A DNA stretch of 34,404 nt from an uncultured Pelagibacteraceae bacterium (GTDB lineage Bacteria; Pseudomonadota; Alphaproteobacteria; Pelagibacterales; Pelagibacteraceae). The stretch spans positions 1 to 34,404 of the forward strand of contig CACPPD010000008.1 of NCBI GenBank assembly GCA_902635865.1, written 5' to 3'. This document shows positions 17,540-26,030 of the stretch, piece by piece. Under the pieces are notes generated by a model. It saw nothing but the letters and a program-made list of their open reading frames with translations, ran no database searches and had not been told where the DNA came from. How positions within the stretch are numbered: position 1 is the first letter of the stretch; each line of letters starts with the position of its first letter. A program made the translations under genes and the position numbers.

Positions 17540-17555
17540 TTATCTAATTATTTTA
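17532..17555. repeat. A+T-only inverted repeat spanning the recO/hemB stop codons
   Basis: TAAAATAATTA (17532-17542) and TAATTATTTTA (17545-17555) are perfect 11-bp arms around TC. They cover the TAA of recO and the stop of hemB. The hairpin would have no G-C pairs, so it would be a weak structure. Its placement between convergent ends, with T-rich sequence on both strands, makes a bidirectional terminator conceivable. Confidence 0.45.
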
Positions 17556-18529
17556 TCAATTCTATCAGCATAATAACTTACAATAGCATTGGCACCAGCT
17601 CTCTTAAACGCAACTAAACTTTCATATATGGCGTCTTTATTTATTAATTTTTTTGCTATAGCTGTTTCAATTAAACTATATTCACCAGATACTTGATATG
17701 CAAAAACTGGTAATTTAAATTTTTCTTTTATTGATTTTATTATGTCTAAGTAAGGCATACCAGGTTTAACCATTACCATATCAGCACCTTCTTTAATATC
17801 TAATGAAACTTCCCTTAAGGCTTCATCAGAATTTCTATAATCCATCTGATAAGTTTTTTTATCTCCTTTTAATGAGCTTTTAGATCCAACAGCATCTCTA
17901 AAAGGTCCATAGAAGCTTGAGGCATATTTTGCAGCATACGATAATATTTGAACGTTTTGAAATTTATTTTTATCTAAAGCTTTTCTTATTTTTCCTATTC
18001 TTCCATCCATCATATCTGAGGGAGCAATAACATCACAACCCATCTCTGCTTGAAGTAATGATTGATTAATCAGTACCTCTATAGTTTCGTCGTTAAGTAT
18101 AGTGTTGGATTTAATTAAACCGTCATGACCATGCGATGTGTAGGGATCTAATGCTACATCACACATTATGCCTATTTGATTTTTGTATCTTTTTTTTATT
18201 TCCTGAATTGCTCTACAAACTAAATTTTTTTCATTAAGTGATTCTGTCCCTAATTCATCTTTATGTACATTTTGGGTTTTTGGAAAAAGAGCAACCATTG
18301 GTATCTTTTTTTTTATGGCTCGATCCACTATTTGACTCAATCGATTAATTGTATATCTGTACACACCCGGCATCGATGAAATCTCTTGCCGTTTATTTGA
18401 CCCATCGATTAAAAAAATAGGTAATATAAAGTCATTTGGACTCAAGGTATTTTCTTGAATCAGTCTCCTTGACCAAGATTCTTTTCTGTTTCTTCTAAGT
18501 CTAAGACTCGGATATTTACCAATAATCAT
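17540..18529 (-). CDS. hemB: Delta-aminolevulinic acid dehydratase (porphobilinogen synthase)
   Basis: The 329-residue enzyme condenses two 5-aminolevulinate molecules to porphobilinogen for heme synthesis. Active-site lysines lie in LSYAAKYASSFYGPFRDA and MVMVKPGMPYLD. The metal-site segment reads CDVALDPYTSHGHDGLI and lacks the three-cysteine cluster of zinc-type enzymes, so this is probably the Mg2+-type form known from Pseudomonas and alphaproteobacteria. It is transcribed alone and diverges from the AspH-like gene. Heme would be used by the ctaA product in this window. Confidence 0.95.
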   Translation of the reverse strand: MIIGKYPSLRLRRNRKESWSRRLIQENTLSPNDFILPIFLIDGSNKRQEISSMPGVYRYTINRLSQIVDRAIKKKIPMVALFPKTQNVHKDELGTESLNEKNLVCRAIQEIKKRYKNQIGIMCDVALDPYTSHGHDGLIKSNTILNDETIEVLINQSLLQAEMGCDVIAPSDMMDGRIGKIRKALDKNKFQNVQILSYAAKYASSFYGPFRDAVGSKSSLKGDKKTYQMDYRNSDEALREVSLDIKEGADMVMVKPGMPYLDIIKSIKEKFKLPVFAYQVSGEYSLIETAIAKKLINKDAIYESLVAFKRAGANAIVSYYADRIDKIIR

Positions 18530-18602
18530 GTTTTAATTTACTTTTAAATTGCGACAAATGTAATATACACATATACAAAAAAAAGGGTAGAAAGCAATCA
18601 AG

Positions 18603-19241
18603 ATGACGTTAGAAAATTCAAAAGTAATAGACTTAAATGTTAAAAAAGAAGATAGAGTTTTAGACTTTAGCGATTTTCAGAAACAAGAAATTAAGTTTGA
18701 TATTGAAAAGTTGCAAGAAGCGTATCATCAAATAGTTAAAATTAAAAAATTTGAAGATGCTGGTGTAACTCACTTTGGAGCAATATCATTAACTCAAATA
18801 CCTGGTGATCCAGATTCTATCAAAGGTAATAAGGCTAGAGGTGTTTATTGGACAAAACCTGATAAATCAGGAAAAGAAGTAGTTAGAGATGAGTCTCTTG
18901 ATGAGTCATTATATTCAGAATTCATAAAAGATTATGAAAATACTTATTTCAAACAAGTATATGATACCCTTTCATCTAGATATAAACTTGGGAGAGTAAG
19001 AATTCTTTTAAAAGAACCAAGATCAACTTTAAGTTGGCATAGAGATCCCGAGCCGAGATTACATATACCTTTAATTACTAACCCTGGCTGCATCATGGTT
19101 ATTGATAATGTTGCAAAGCATATGCCTGCTGATGGTTCTGTTTGGATTACAAATAATACCAAGTATCATAATGCATTCAATGGTGGTGAAGAAAATAGAA
19201 TACATTTAGTTGCTTGTGTTTTAGATTACAAATTTAATTAA
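18603..19241 (+). CDS. Aspartyl/asparaginyl beta-hydroxylase-like 2-oxoglutarate/Fe(II) dioxygenase
   Basis: The protein has 212 residues. The C-terminal half resembles the AspH-type jelly roll. LSWHRDPEPRLHIPL (His146, possibly Asp148) and, 43 residues later, YHNAFNGGEENRIHL (His189, Arg199) would supply iron and 2-oxoglutarate ligands. Between them GSVWITNN fits the conserved W region. Such enzymes hydroxylate Asp or Asn side chains in proteins or small molecules; the substrate is unknown. The first 60 residues are not recognisable to me. It starts a plus-strand run and ends one base before the rpiB TTG, so it is probably co-transcribed with rpiB and glyA. Confidence 0.75.
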   Translation: MTLENSKVIDLNVKKEDRVLDFSDFQKQEIKFDIEKLQEAYHQIVKIKKFEDAGVTHFGAISLTQIPGDPDSIKGNKARGVYWTKPDKSGKEVVRDESLDESLYSEFIKDYENTYFKQVYDTLSSRYKLGRVRILLKEPRSTLSWHRDPEPRLHIPLITNPGCIMVIDNVAKHMPADGSVWITNNTKYHNAFNGGEENRIHLVACVLDYKFN

Positions 19242-19242
19242 T

Positions 19243-19668
19243 TTGAAAAAAATATTTATTTCATCAGATCACGCTGGTTTTAAATTAAAAGAGTCAATCA
19301 AACATTATTTAAAAAATAAAAAAGTAAAATTTGAGGACCTTGGCCCAAAAGATGATAGTAGTGTTGATTATCCTGATTATGCACATAAAGTTGCAAAAAA
19401 AGTCAAACTTAATAAGAGAAATGTTGGTATTTTAGTGTGCGGATCTGGGACAGGTATGAATATTGCGGCAAATAAGCATAAAAATGTACGTGCAGCGCAA
19501 TGTTTTAATCTAAAATCAACAAAATTATCCAGATTGCATAATGATGCAAACATCATTACATTAGGTTCAAGATTGATATCCAAAAAAAATGCTTTAAGGT
19601 TTATTGGTGTTTTTTTAAATACTAAATTTGATGGTGGGAGACACTTAAAAAGAGTTAAAAAAATATAA
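19243..19668 (+). CDS. rpiB: Ribose-5-phosphate isomerase B / RpiB-LacAB family sugar-phosphate isomerase
   Basis: This 141-residue protein has the RpiB signature: [12 protein letters not shown] at the N-terminus with Asp-His, and [15 protein letters not shown] with the catalytic Cys in the anion-binding loop. It interconverts ribose 5-phosphate and ribulose 5-phosphate in the pentose phosphate pathway. The start codon is TTG at 19243; an ATG start would lose the N-terminal motif. RpiB directly before glyA is a common alphaproteobacterial arrangement. Confidence 0.92.
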   Translation: MKKIFISSDHAGFKLKESIKHYLKNKKVKFEDLGPKDDSSVDYPDYAHKVAKKVKLNKRNVGILVCGSGTGMNIAANKHKNVRAAQCFNLKSTKLSRLHNDANIITLGSRLISKKNALRFIGVFLNTKFDGGRHLKRVKKI

Positions 19669-19670
19669 TT

Positions 19671-20978
19671 ATGTCTAGTGAAAAAAATTATTTAAACGAT
19701 AGCTATAAAAGTTTCTTTGAAGATAGTTTATCAGTAAAAGACCCAGAGCTTTATAAAGCAATTAAAGATGAATTAATCAGACAACAACAGCATATAGAAC
19801 TAATCGCTTCTGAAAATATTGTTTCTCAAGCAGTATTAGAAGCACAAGGTTCAGTTTTAACTAATAAATATGCCGAAGGGTATCCTGGTAAAAGATATTA
19901 CAATGGCTGTGAGCATGTTGATGTTGCAGAAAATCTTGCGATTGAAAGATTAAAAAAATTATTTAATTGTAAATTTGCAAACGCGCAACCACACTCAGGT
20001 GCTCAAGCGAATGGTGCAGTATTTTTAGCTTTGTTAAGCCCAGGGGATACATTTATGGGTATGAGTTTAAATTCAGGTGGTCACATTACTCATGGATTAA
20101 AAATTTCAATGTCTGGTAAATGGTTCAACGCAATAGGATATGATGTTGATAAAGAGTCAGAATTGATTGACTATGATAATGTTGAAAAACTTGCTTTAGA
20201 ACATAAACCTAAACTTATAATAGCAGGCGGTAGCGCTTATTCTAGAGTAATTGATTTTAAAAAATTTAGAGAGATAGCGGACAAAGTTGGCGCATATTTA
20301 ATGGTTGATATGGCACACTTCTCTGGTTTGGTTGCAGGTAAAGGTTATCCTAATCCTTGTGACTATGCACATGTTGTTACATCAACGACACACAAAGTTT
20401 TTAGAAGTGCTAGAGGAGGTATCATTTTAACTAATCACGAAGATCTTGCTAAAAAATTTAATACAGCAGTCTTTCCAGGTTATCAGGGAGGACCTTTGAT
20501 GCATATCATTGCAGCTAAGGCAGCTGGATTTTTGGAGGCCTTACAGCCAGAATTTCAAGATTATATTAAATGTGTTCTAGCAAATGCTAAGATACTTGCA
20601 GAAACTTTAAAAAATAACGGATTTAAAATTTATTCAGACGGAACTGATACTCATTTGATGTTAGTAGATTTAAGGCCTTATAATGTAAAAGGTAATCTTG
20701 CAGCTGAAAGTTTATCAAGAGCAAATATAACATGTAATAAAAATGGTATTCCTTTTGATACAGAAAAACCTATGATTACTTCAGGAATTAGATTAGGCAC
20801 ACAAGCAGCTACAACAAGAGGCTTTGGGTTAAGTGAATTTAAAACTGTTGGAGAATTAATTACAAAAACCCTTAAAGGTTTGTCTGAAAATCCTTCTGAT
20901 AATAGCAAAATCGAAGAAGAAGTAAAAAACGAAGTTATTGCTTTAACTTCGTCATTTCCGATATATAAGAACCTTTAG
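19671..20978 (+). CDS. glyA: Serine hydroxymethyltransferase
   Basis: The 435-residue PLP enzyme interconverts serine and glycine while loading or unloading methylene-tetrahydrofolate. Motifs include [34 protein letters not shown] and [12 protein letters not shown]. The PLP lysine is in [13 protein letters not shown], which differs from the usual TTTHKTLRGPRGG at several positions, though Lys and the final Gly-Gly remain. Length is normal apart from a slightly long N-terminus. It uses the same glycine and folate pools as the sox operon here. Three bases separate it from nrdR. Confidence 0.95.
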   Translation: MSSEKNYLNDSYKSFFEDSLSVKDPELYKAIKDELIRQQQHIELIASENIVSQAVLEAQGSVLTNKYAEGYPGKRYYNGCEHVDVAENLAIERLKKLFNCKFANAQPHSGAQANGAVFLALLSPGDTFMGMSLNSGGHITHGLKISMSGKWFNAIGYDVDKESELIDYDNVEKLALEHKPKLIIAGGSAYSRVIDFKKFREIADKVGAYLMVDMAHFSGLVAGKGYPNPCDYAHVVTSTTHKVFRSARGGIILTNHEDLAKKFNTAVFPGYQGGPLMHIIAAKAAGFLEALQPEFQDYIKCVLANAKILAETLKNNGFKIYSDGTDTHLMLVDLRPYNVKGNLAAESLSRANITCNKNGIPFDTEKPMITSGIRLGTQAATTRGFGLSEFKTVGELITKTLKGLSENPSDNSKIEEEVKNEVIALTSSFPIYKNL

Positions 20979-20981
20979 TAA

Positions 20982-21440
20982 ATGATTTGCTCAATATGTA
21001 AAAAAGGGGAGACCTCAGTTGTCGACTCTAGACCAACAGAGGATGGTACTGCTATAAGAAGAAGAAGACTTTGTACTTGTGGAGCTCGTTTCACAACTTT
21101 TGAAAGAGTTCAATATAGAGAATTAATGGTAGTAAAAAAAAATGGTAGAAAATCTGTATTCGATAGAGATAAACTATCAAAATCTATTTATATTGCCTTA
21201 AAGAAAAGACCCATAGATACCGAAACCATAGAAAAATTTATAAGTCAGATCTCAAGATCACTAGAGGAAATTGGTCAAAGTGAAATATCTACTAATACAA
21301 TTGGAACAATGGTTATGGATGGTTTAAAGGATTTAGATCCTGTTGGTTACGTAAGGTTCGCATCAGTTTATAGAAACTTTAGAGAAGAAAAAGATTTTGT
21401 GCAATTCGTGGACAAACTTAATGTCTACAAAAAAACATAA
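20982..21440 (+). CDS. nrdR: Transcriptional repressor NrdR
   Basis: NrdR is a 152-residue ATP-cone repressor of ribonucleotide reductase genes. The N-terminal zinc ribbon has Cys3 and Cys6 (MICSICKKG), then [14 protein letters not shown] and the second pair Cys31 and Cys33 in [13 protein letters not shown]. The usual form is CxxCGxRF, so one residue is missing here. The ATP-cone domain (about 46-136) is intact, with KSVFDRDKL and a [11 protein letters not shown] end. glyA-nrdR-ribD is a standard alphaproteobacterial order. Confidence 0.92.
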   Translation: MICSICKKGETSVVDSRPTEDGTAIRRRRLCTCGARFTTFERVQYRELMVVKKNGRKSVFDRDKLSKSIYIALKKRPIDTETIEKFISQISRSLEEIGQSEISTNTIGTMVMDGLKDLDPVGYVRFASVYRNFREEKDFVQFVDKLNVYKKT

Positions 21441-22524
21441 ATTTACATTAAAAGACAAATCTTACATGGAGATAGCCTTAGATCTGGCGAGATCTCGTCA
21501 TGGCCTCACTGGATCAAATCCTTCGGTTGGATGTGTAATTGTTAAAAATGACAAAATAATTTCTATAGGTCAAACTTCATTTAATGGAAGACCACATGCA
21601 GAGTCTAATGCAATTAAAAATAGTTTTGAAGATTTAAAAGACTCAAAAATGTATGTTACTCTAGAACCATGTTGTCATCATGGATTAACGCCACCATGCA
21701 CAGATTTAATAATTAAATCAAAAATTTCTGAGGTCATATATTCTGTTACAGATATAGACAAAAGAGTAAGTAATAAAAGTTTTAAAATTTTAAATTCAAA
21801 AAAAATAATTGTAAAAAAAGGTTTGTTAAAAAATAAAATCGAAAACTTTTATTCTTCTTATTTTTTTAATAGAAAGAAAAAATTACCTTATGTTACTGGC
21901 AAAATAGCTATTTCAAAAAACCATATTATTTACACTAAGTATCAAAAAAAAATTACAAATATTTATTCGGATATGTTTTCACATCTTTTGAGATATCAAA
22001 ACGATGGTTTGATGATTACATACAAAACACTAAACAAAGATAATCCAAGATTAAATTGTCGTTTAAAGGGTTTGAAAAATTTTTCTCCTAAAAGAATTAT
22101 TTTAGATAATAATTTAAAGACTAAAACAAACAGCTATATAATAAAATCTTCTAATAACAAAAATACTTTAATATTTTATAACAAAGCTGATAAATCAAAA
22201 ATTTCTAAATTTAAAAGAAAAGGTGTTATTCTTGTTAAATCTAAAATAGATAGAAATAACAGATTTGACATGAGAGAAATTTTGAAAAAGCTATATAATT
22301 TTGGCTGCAGGAATTTATTGATTGAGGGTGGTAATGAACTAACCAATTCCTTGCTCAAAAACAAAATTTTTAATAAATTTTATTTATTCAAAAGCCCTAA
22401 AAATCTTTCTAAAAGCTCTGAATATTTAAAATTTAGTGGTATGAACACATTAAATCAAAAATATCTAACAAAGATTAATTTAAATCTGAATTTGCGAAAA
22501 GACAGAATAACACTATATAGATAG
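21421..22524 (+). CDS. ribD: Bifunctional riboflavin deaminase/reductase
   Basis: RibD carries out the deaminase and reductase steps after GTP cyclohydrolase II in riboflavin synthesis. The deaminase zinc site is [10 protein letters not shown] plus [12 protein letters not shown]. The reductase domain fills the C-terminal half, with a recognisable [15 protein letters not shown] take ATG 21421, giving 367 residues and overlapping nrdR by 20 bases. An in-frame ATG at 21397 would add eight residues deeper inside nrdR without conserved content. The C-terminal half is very Lys/Asn-rich, as expected from the base composition. Confidence 0.92.
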   Translation: MSTKKHKFTLKDKSYMEIALDLARSRHGLTGSNPSVGCVIVKNDKIISIGQTSFNGRPHAESNAIKNSFEDLKDSKMYVTLEPCCHHGLTPPCTDLIIKSKISEVIYSVTDIDKRVSNKSFKILNSKKIIVKKGLLKNKIENFYSSYFFNRKKKLPYVTGKIAISKNHIIYTKYQKKITNIYSDMFSHLLRYQNDGLMITYKTLNKDNPRLNCRLKGLKNFSPKRIILDNNLKTKTNSYIIKSSNNKNTLIFYNKADKSKISKFKRKGVILVKSKIDRNNRFDMREILKKLYNFGCRNLLIEGGNELTNSLLKNKIFNKFYLFKSPKNLSKSSEYLKFSGMNTLNQKYLTKINLNLNLRKDRITLYR

Positions 22525-22529
22525 AAATC

Positions 22530-23123
22530 ATGTTTAATGGAATAATTTATAACCAGGGCATTATTACTAAAATTATTAAAAGACCCAAGGGTCTTAATAT
22601 TTTTATAAAAAGTAATCTTAAAGTTTCCAAAAAAGATATGGGTTTGTCGGTTGCATGTGATGGTGTCTGCTTAACTTTAATCTCATATAAATCAAGAATT
22701 ATGGAATTTTATCTATCTAAAGAAACAATAATTCGTTCAAAATTTAAATTTTTAAAAATAAGAGATAAAATAAATTTAGAATTACCTTTAAAATATGGGA
22801 CAAAAATTTCAGGACATATTTGTCAAGGTCATGTTGATACTGTCGGCAAAGTATTAAGCATTAAAAAAATAGATAAATCATTTCTTTTTGACTTTGATTT
22901 ACCTAAAAAGGAAAGAAAACACTTAATAGAAAAAGCATCAATCTGTGTAAATGGGATTTCCCTCACAATTTCAAAAGTGACTAAAAAAGGTTTCCAGATA
23001 TGGATAATTCCCCATACCTACAAAGAAACGAATTTATCAACATTAAAAAAATCTAGTTTAGTTAACATAGAGATAGATATCTTGTCTAAATACGTTAGGA
23101 ATTATTTTCATGGGAAAAAATAA
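22530..23123 (+). CDS. ribE: Riboflavin synthase, alpha subunit
   Basis: The 197-residue protein shows the internal duplication typical of riboflavin synthase. The N-terminal half has MFNGIIYNQGII and VACDGVCLTLISY; the second half has GHICQGHVDTVG and ICVNGISLTISK. The enzyme dismutates two 6,7-dimethyl-8-ribityllumazine molecules to riboflavin. It begins five bases after ribD and overlaps ribBA by 14 bases. Some species call this gene ribC. Confidence 0.92.
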   Translation: MFNGIIYNQGIITKIIKRPKGLNIFIKSNLKVSKKDMGLSVACDGVCLTLISYKSRIMEFYLSKETIIRSKFKFLKIRDKINLELPLKYGTKISGHICQGHVDTVGKVLSIKKIDKSFLFDFDLPKKERKHLIEKASICVNGISLTISKVTKKGFQIWIIPHTYKETNLSTLKKSSLVNIEIDILSKYVRNYFHGKK

Positions 23124-24210
23124 TTTTGCATCAATCGAGTCAATTATAAGTGTAGCCAAAAAAGGGGGTATGTTTATTTTAGTTGATGATGAAAAAAGAG
23201 AGAATGAGGGAGATTTAGTTATTTCTACATCAGATTCGAATGCAAAGAATATTAACTTTATGGCGAAATACGGACGAGGTTTAATTTGTTTAGCGCTTGA
23301 TTCACTTCAAGCAAAAAAATTAAATTTATCTTTAATGTCTCCAGTAAATCAATCAAGAAACAAGACGGCTTTTACAATTTCTATTGAAGCAAAAAAAGGA
23401 ATAACAACAGGTATATCTGCTAAAGATAGAGCGAAAACAATCAAAGTTGCTTCAAAAAAAAATGTAAATAAAAATGAGATTGTTTCACCTGGTCACGTGT
23501 TTCCAATTATAGCCAAAGATGGTGGAGTGCTTGTTAGAGCAGGGCACACTGAAGCTTCAGTTGATATATCTAAATTAGCTAAAAAAAATAACTCTGCTGT
23601 AATTTGTGAAATTATGAATGAAGACGGAACAATGGCCAAAGGTCAGGATTTATTTAATTTTGCAAAAAAACATAAATTAAAAATTGGAAAGATAGAAGAT
23701 CTGATCGCATATAGACTAAAAAAAGAAAAGCTTATTAAAATTAAAAAGCAAAGCAAGATTGATGTAAAAAAACAAAAATACAATATTAGAATTTACGAAA
23801 ATCTTTTAGATGGCTCAGAGCACTTTGCATTAATAAAAGGTAAAATAAAAAAAGGTATTACTCCAAGGGTAAGAGTAATTTCTTCTAATGTTGTACAAAA
23901 CTATCTAATCAATCAATCACTACCAAATTCATTTAACAAGACTTTAAATTATTTTAAAAAATATCAAAATTGCGTTTTAGTTTTTATCAAAGACTCAAAT
24001 TTAAAATCAGTAACTCAGACTTTAAAAGATTATAAAAACAAAGACTTTTATAAAAAGGGAAATGACAAGTTAATAAGAAATTATGGTATTGGAGCTCAAA
24101 TTATTAAAGATTTAAAAATTAAAAACATGATATTGATTACCAAATCACCAAAAAAAGTTATTGGTCTTGATGGTTATGGTATAAAAATTACTAAACAGGA
24201 ATTAATTTGA
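23110..24210 (+). CDS. ribBA: 3,4-dihydroxy-2-butanone 4-phosphate synthase with degenerate GTP cyclohydrolase II-like domain
   Basis: Residues 1 to about 205 are a complete RibB domain: ILVDDEKRENEGDLV, YGRGLICLAL, GHVFPIIAKDGG and RAGHTEASVDISKLA. It makes 3,4-dihydroxy-2-butanone 4-phosphate from ribulose 5-phosphate. The remaining 160 residues align in position with the RibA domain but lack its zinc site: the conserved Cys-x(10)-Cys-x-Cys region is replaced by VRVISSNVVQNYLINQSL with no cysteine. The C-terminus retains RNYGIGAQIIKDLKIKNMILIT, like the end of RibA. This is the RibB-plus-inactive-RibA-like architecture known in other proteobacteria; GTP cyclohydrolase activity is therefore unlikely. 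Confidence 0.9.
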   Translation: MGKNNFASIESIISVAKKGGMFILVDDEKRENEGDLVISTSDSNAKNINFMAKYGRGLICLALDSLQAKKLNLSLMSPVNQSRNKTAFTISIEAKKGITTGISAKDRAKTIKVASKKNVNKNEIVSPGHVFPIIAKDGGVLVRAGHTEASVDISKLAKKNNSAVICEIMNEDGTMAKGQDLFNFAKKHKLKIGKIEDLIAYRLKKEKLIKIKKQSKIDVKKQKYNIRIYENLLDGSEHFALIKGKIKKGITPRVRVISSNVVQNYLINQSLPNSFNKTLNYFKKYQNCVLVFIKDSNLKSVTQTLKDYKNKDFYKKGNDKLIRNYGIGAQIIKDLKIKNMILITKSPKKVIGLDGYGIKITKQELI

Positions 24211-24599
24211 TAAAAAAAAAATATTTAATTGTTGTAGCAGATTATTACGAAGATATTGCTGAAGGCTTAATAAACAGTGCTTTAAAAATAATTCCAAAAA
24301 AAAATTTAATAAAAATTATTAAAGTACCTGGTGCTTTTGAAATTCCAGTTACAATCTCAAAAAATTTAAAAAAATATGATGGTTTTTTAGCTTTAGGATG
24401 TGTAATTAAAGGTCAAACGCCACACTTTGATTTTATTTCTCAAGCTTCAACAGACGCCATAATGAAATTATCTATTGATAGTAAAAAACCTATTGGAAAT
24501 GGAATAATTACCTGTCTAAATATGGCTCAAGCAAGAGCAAGAAGAAAAAAGGGTGCTGAAGCTGCAGAAGCTGTAATTTCAGTTTTGTCTCAAAAATGA
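24207..24599 (+). CDS. ribH: 6,7-dimethyl-8-ribityllumazine synthase
   Basis: The 130-residue lumazine synthase condenses the RibD and RibB products. VPGAFEIPVTIS, LALGCVIKGQTPHFDFIS (with the conserved His) and GNGIITCLNMAQARAR match the family. The start codon is TTG at 24207 overlapping the ribBA stop (TTGA). It is slightly shorter than the usual 150 residues, mainly at the N-terminus. nusB overlaps its end by four bases. Confidence 0.92.
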   Translation: MIKKKYLIVVADYYEDIAEGLINSALKIIPKKNLIKIIKVPGAFEIPVTISKNLKKYDGFLALGCVIKGQTPHFDFISQASTDAIMKLSIDSKKPIGNGIITCLNMAQARARRKKGAEAAEAVISVLSQK

Positions 24600-25000
24600 G
24601 AACTCATTATAATCCTAAAAATAACCCTAGAGTAATAATTATACAGAAATTATATGGGAAATTTTATAACGAAGATGATGATTTAGATTTTCCAAAACAT
24701 AGATTTAAAAAATTTATTAAAGATATTGTTTTAGGAACGATAGAAAGAAACGATCTTATTTTAGATGAATTAAATAATAAATTAGGTGATGAATTTGTAT
24801 TCGAAAAATTAGACAAAGTTTTTCAAACAATTTTAAAAGCAGCAACTTATGAATTTATGTATAAGCCAAATTTATCTATAAATATAATTATTAAAGAATA
24901 TTTAAATTCATCTAATTTTTTTCTTGAAGATTCACAAACAAAGTATCTTAATGCTTTATTAGACAACGTTGGAAAAAAATTAAGATCTAACAATGCATGA
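24596..25000 (+). CDS. nusB: Transcription antitermination factor NusB
   Basis: A 134-residue, highly charged helical protein in the place where nusB always follows ribH in proteobacteria. FIKDIVLGTIERNDLILDEL and LKAATYEFMYKPNLSINIIIKEYL correspond to the NusB core motifs (the ILR.A.YEL region and the IVINEAVEL region). NusB with NusE binds boxA in rRNA leaders. The divergence from textbook sequences is high, so position adds much of the confidence. thiL starts eight bases before its end. Confidence 0.85.
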   Translation: MRTHYNPKNNPRVIIIQKLYGKFYNEDDDLDFPKHRFKKFIKDIVLGTIERNDLILDELNNKLGDEFVFEKLDKVFQTILKAATYEFMYKPNLSINIIIKEYLNSSNFFLEDSQTKYLNALLDNVGKKLRSNNA

Positions 25001-25952
25001 ATTTGATCTAATAAATAATTATTTTTTTAAAAGAGCTAAAAAAAATAAATCTGCTCTTGACCTAAATGATGATGTTTTTTTCGATAAACAAAAAGGTATT
25101 GTTATATCTGTTGATACATATAATATTGGTACGCATTTTTATGATTTTAAATACCCAGATTTAGTAATTAAAAAAATACTAAGATCGTCAATTTCTGATT
25201 TAATTTGCAAAGGTGTAAAACCAAAGTTTTATTTTATTTCTGGTTCAGGTAATAAAAAAACATTTACAAAAAATAATTTATACAAAATCTCAAAATCACT
25301 TAAATCAGAACAAAATAAATTTAATATTGATTTATGTGGTGGAGATACAACTTTTTCAAATAAACTAAGTTTCACAATCACTTCATTAGGATATTCGAAT
25401 AAAATAATTTATCGTAATAAAGCCAAATCAAATGATGACATCTATGTTACTGGAAATTTGGGAGATAGTTATTTAGGTCTTAAAGCATTAAGTAATAAAG
25501 CTAAATTTAAAAATAAAGATAAATTATTTTTTATAGATAAATATTTCAAACCAGAAGTACCTTTAAATTTAACAAATTATTTATTAAAATTTGCTAATTC
25601 CTCTATTGATATTTCAGATGGATTAATTGACGATTTAGCAAAAATGATTAATAGACAAAGTTTATCATTTTACTTATTTGAAAATAAAATACCTGTTTCA
25701 AATAAATTGAGTAATTTAATTAAAAAACAAAGATTGAATAAAATTAATCTAATTTCTAATGGAGATGATTATCAGGTATTATTTACCGCAGATATTAATA
25801 AAGCTAGAATCATTCAAAAAGCTTCTAAAACAACTGGAATTAAAATAACTAAAATTGGTAAAATAATATCTGGTAAAGATAGATCTTTGATATTTGATGA
25901 AAAAGGCAAGCAAATACGAGCTAAATCTAAAGGTTATATTCATCGGTTTTAG
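24993..25952 (+). CDS. thiL: Thiamine-monophosphate kinase
   Basis: The 319-residue ThiL phosphorylates thiamine monophosphate to the active cofactor TPP. Near the N-terminus, LNDDVFFDKQKGIVISVDTY gives the metal-binding Asp-Asp. SISDLICKGVKPKFYF and LCGGDTTFSNKLSFTITSLGY follow, as does SSIDISDGLIDDL later. These match the AIR-synthase-like kinase fold. It begins inside nusB and is the last of the tightly packed genes before the hppA promoter. Confidence 0.92.
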   Translation: MHEFDLINNYFFKRAKKNKSALDLNDDVFFDKQKGIVISVDTYNIGTHFYDFKYPDLVIKKILRSSISDLICKGVKPKFYFISGSGNKKTFTKNNLYKISKSLKSEQNKFNIDLCGGDTTFSNKLSFTITSLGYSNKIIYRNKAKSNDDIYVTGNLGDSYLGLKALSNKAKFKNKDKLFFIDKYFKPEVPLNLTNYLLKFANSSIDISDGLIDDLAKMINRQSLSFYLFENKIPVSNKLSNLIKKQRLNKINLISNGDDYQVLFTADINKARIIQKASKTTGIKITKIGKIISGKDRSLIFDEKGKQIRAKSKGYIHRF

Positions 25953-25962
25953 AAGTTAATCG

Positions 25963-26030
25963 TTGTCTTTTCTATCTTTTTTTGTATTGTGCGGGCTTAA
26001 AAATTTAACAACCAACAACTTAAGGTTAAT
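25963..26030 (+). promoter_or_regulatory. Probable hppA promoter and leader
   Basis: In the 78-base gap before hppA, TTGTCT (25963-25968), 16 bases and TATTGT (25985-25990) form a reasonable sigma-70 promoter. The next bases are GCGGGC, an unusually G+C-rich discriminator for this DNA. The leader then has little structure and ends in AAGGTTAAT before the ATG, a usable ribosome binding site. This is a consensus match only. Confidence 0.45.

Noticed and set aside
25981..26030. Possible SAM-type riboswitch before hppA (TATTGTGCGGGCTT resembles part of the metY leader)
   Set aside because: There is no complementary GCAC block, no P1 partner and no TAAAAAGG block downstream, so no pseudoknot can form; the similarity is only a short string.
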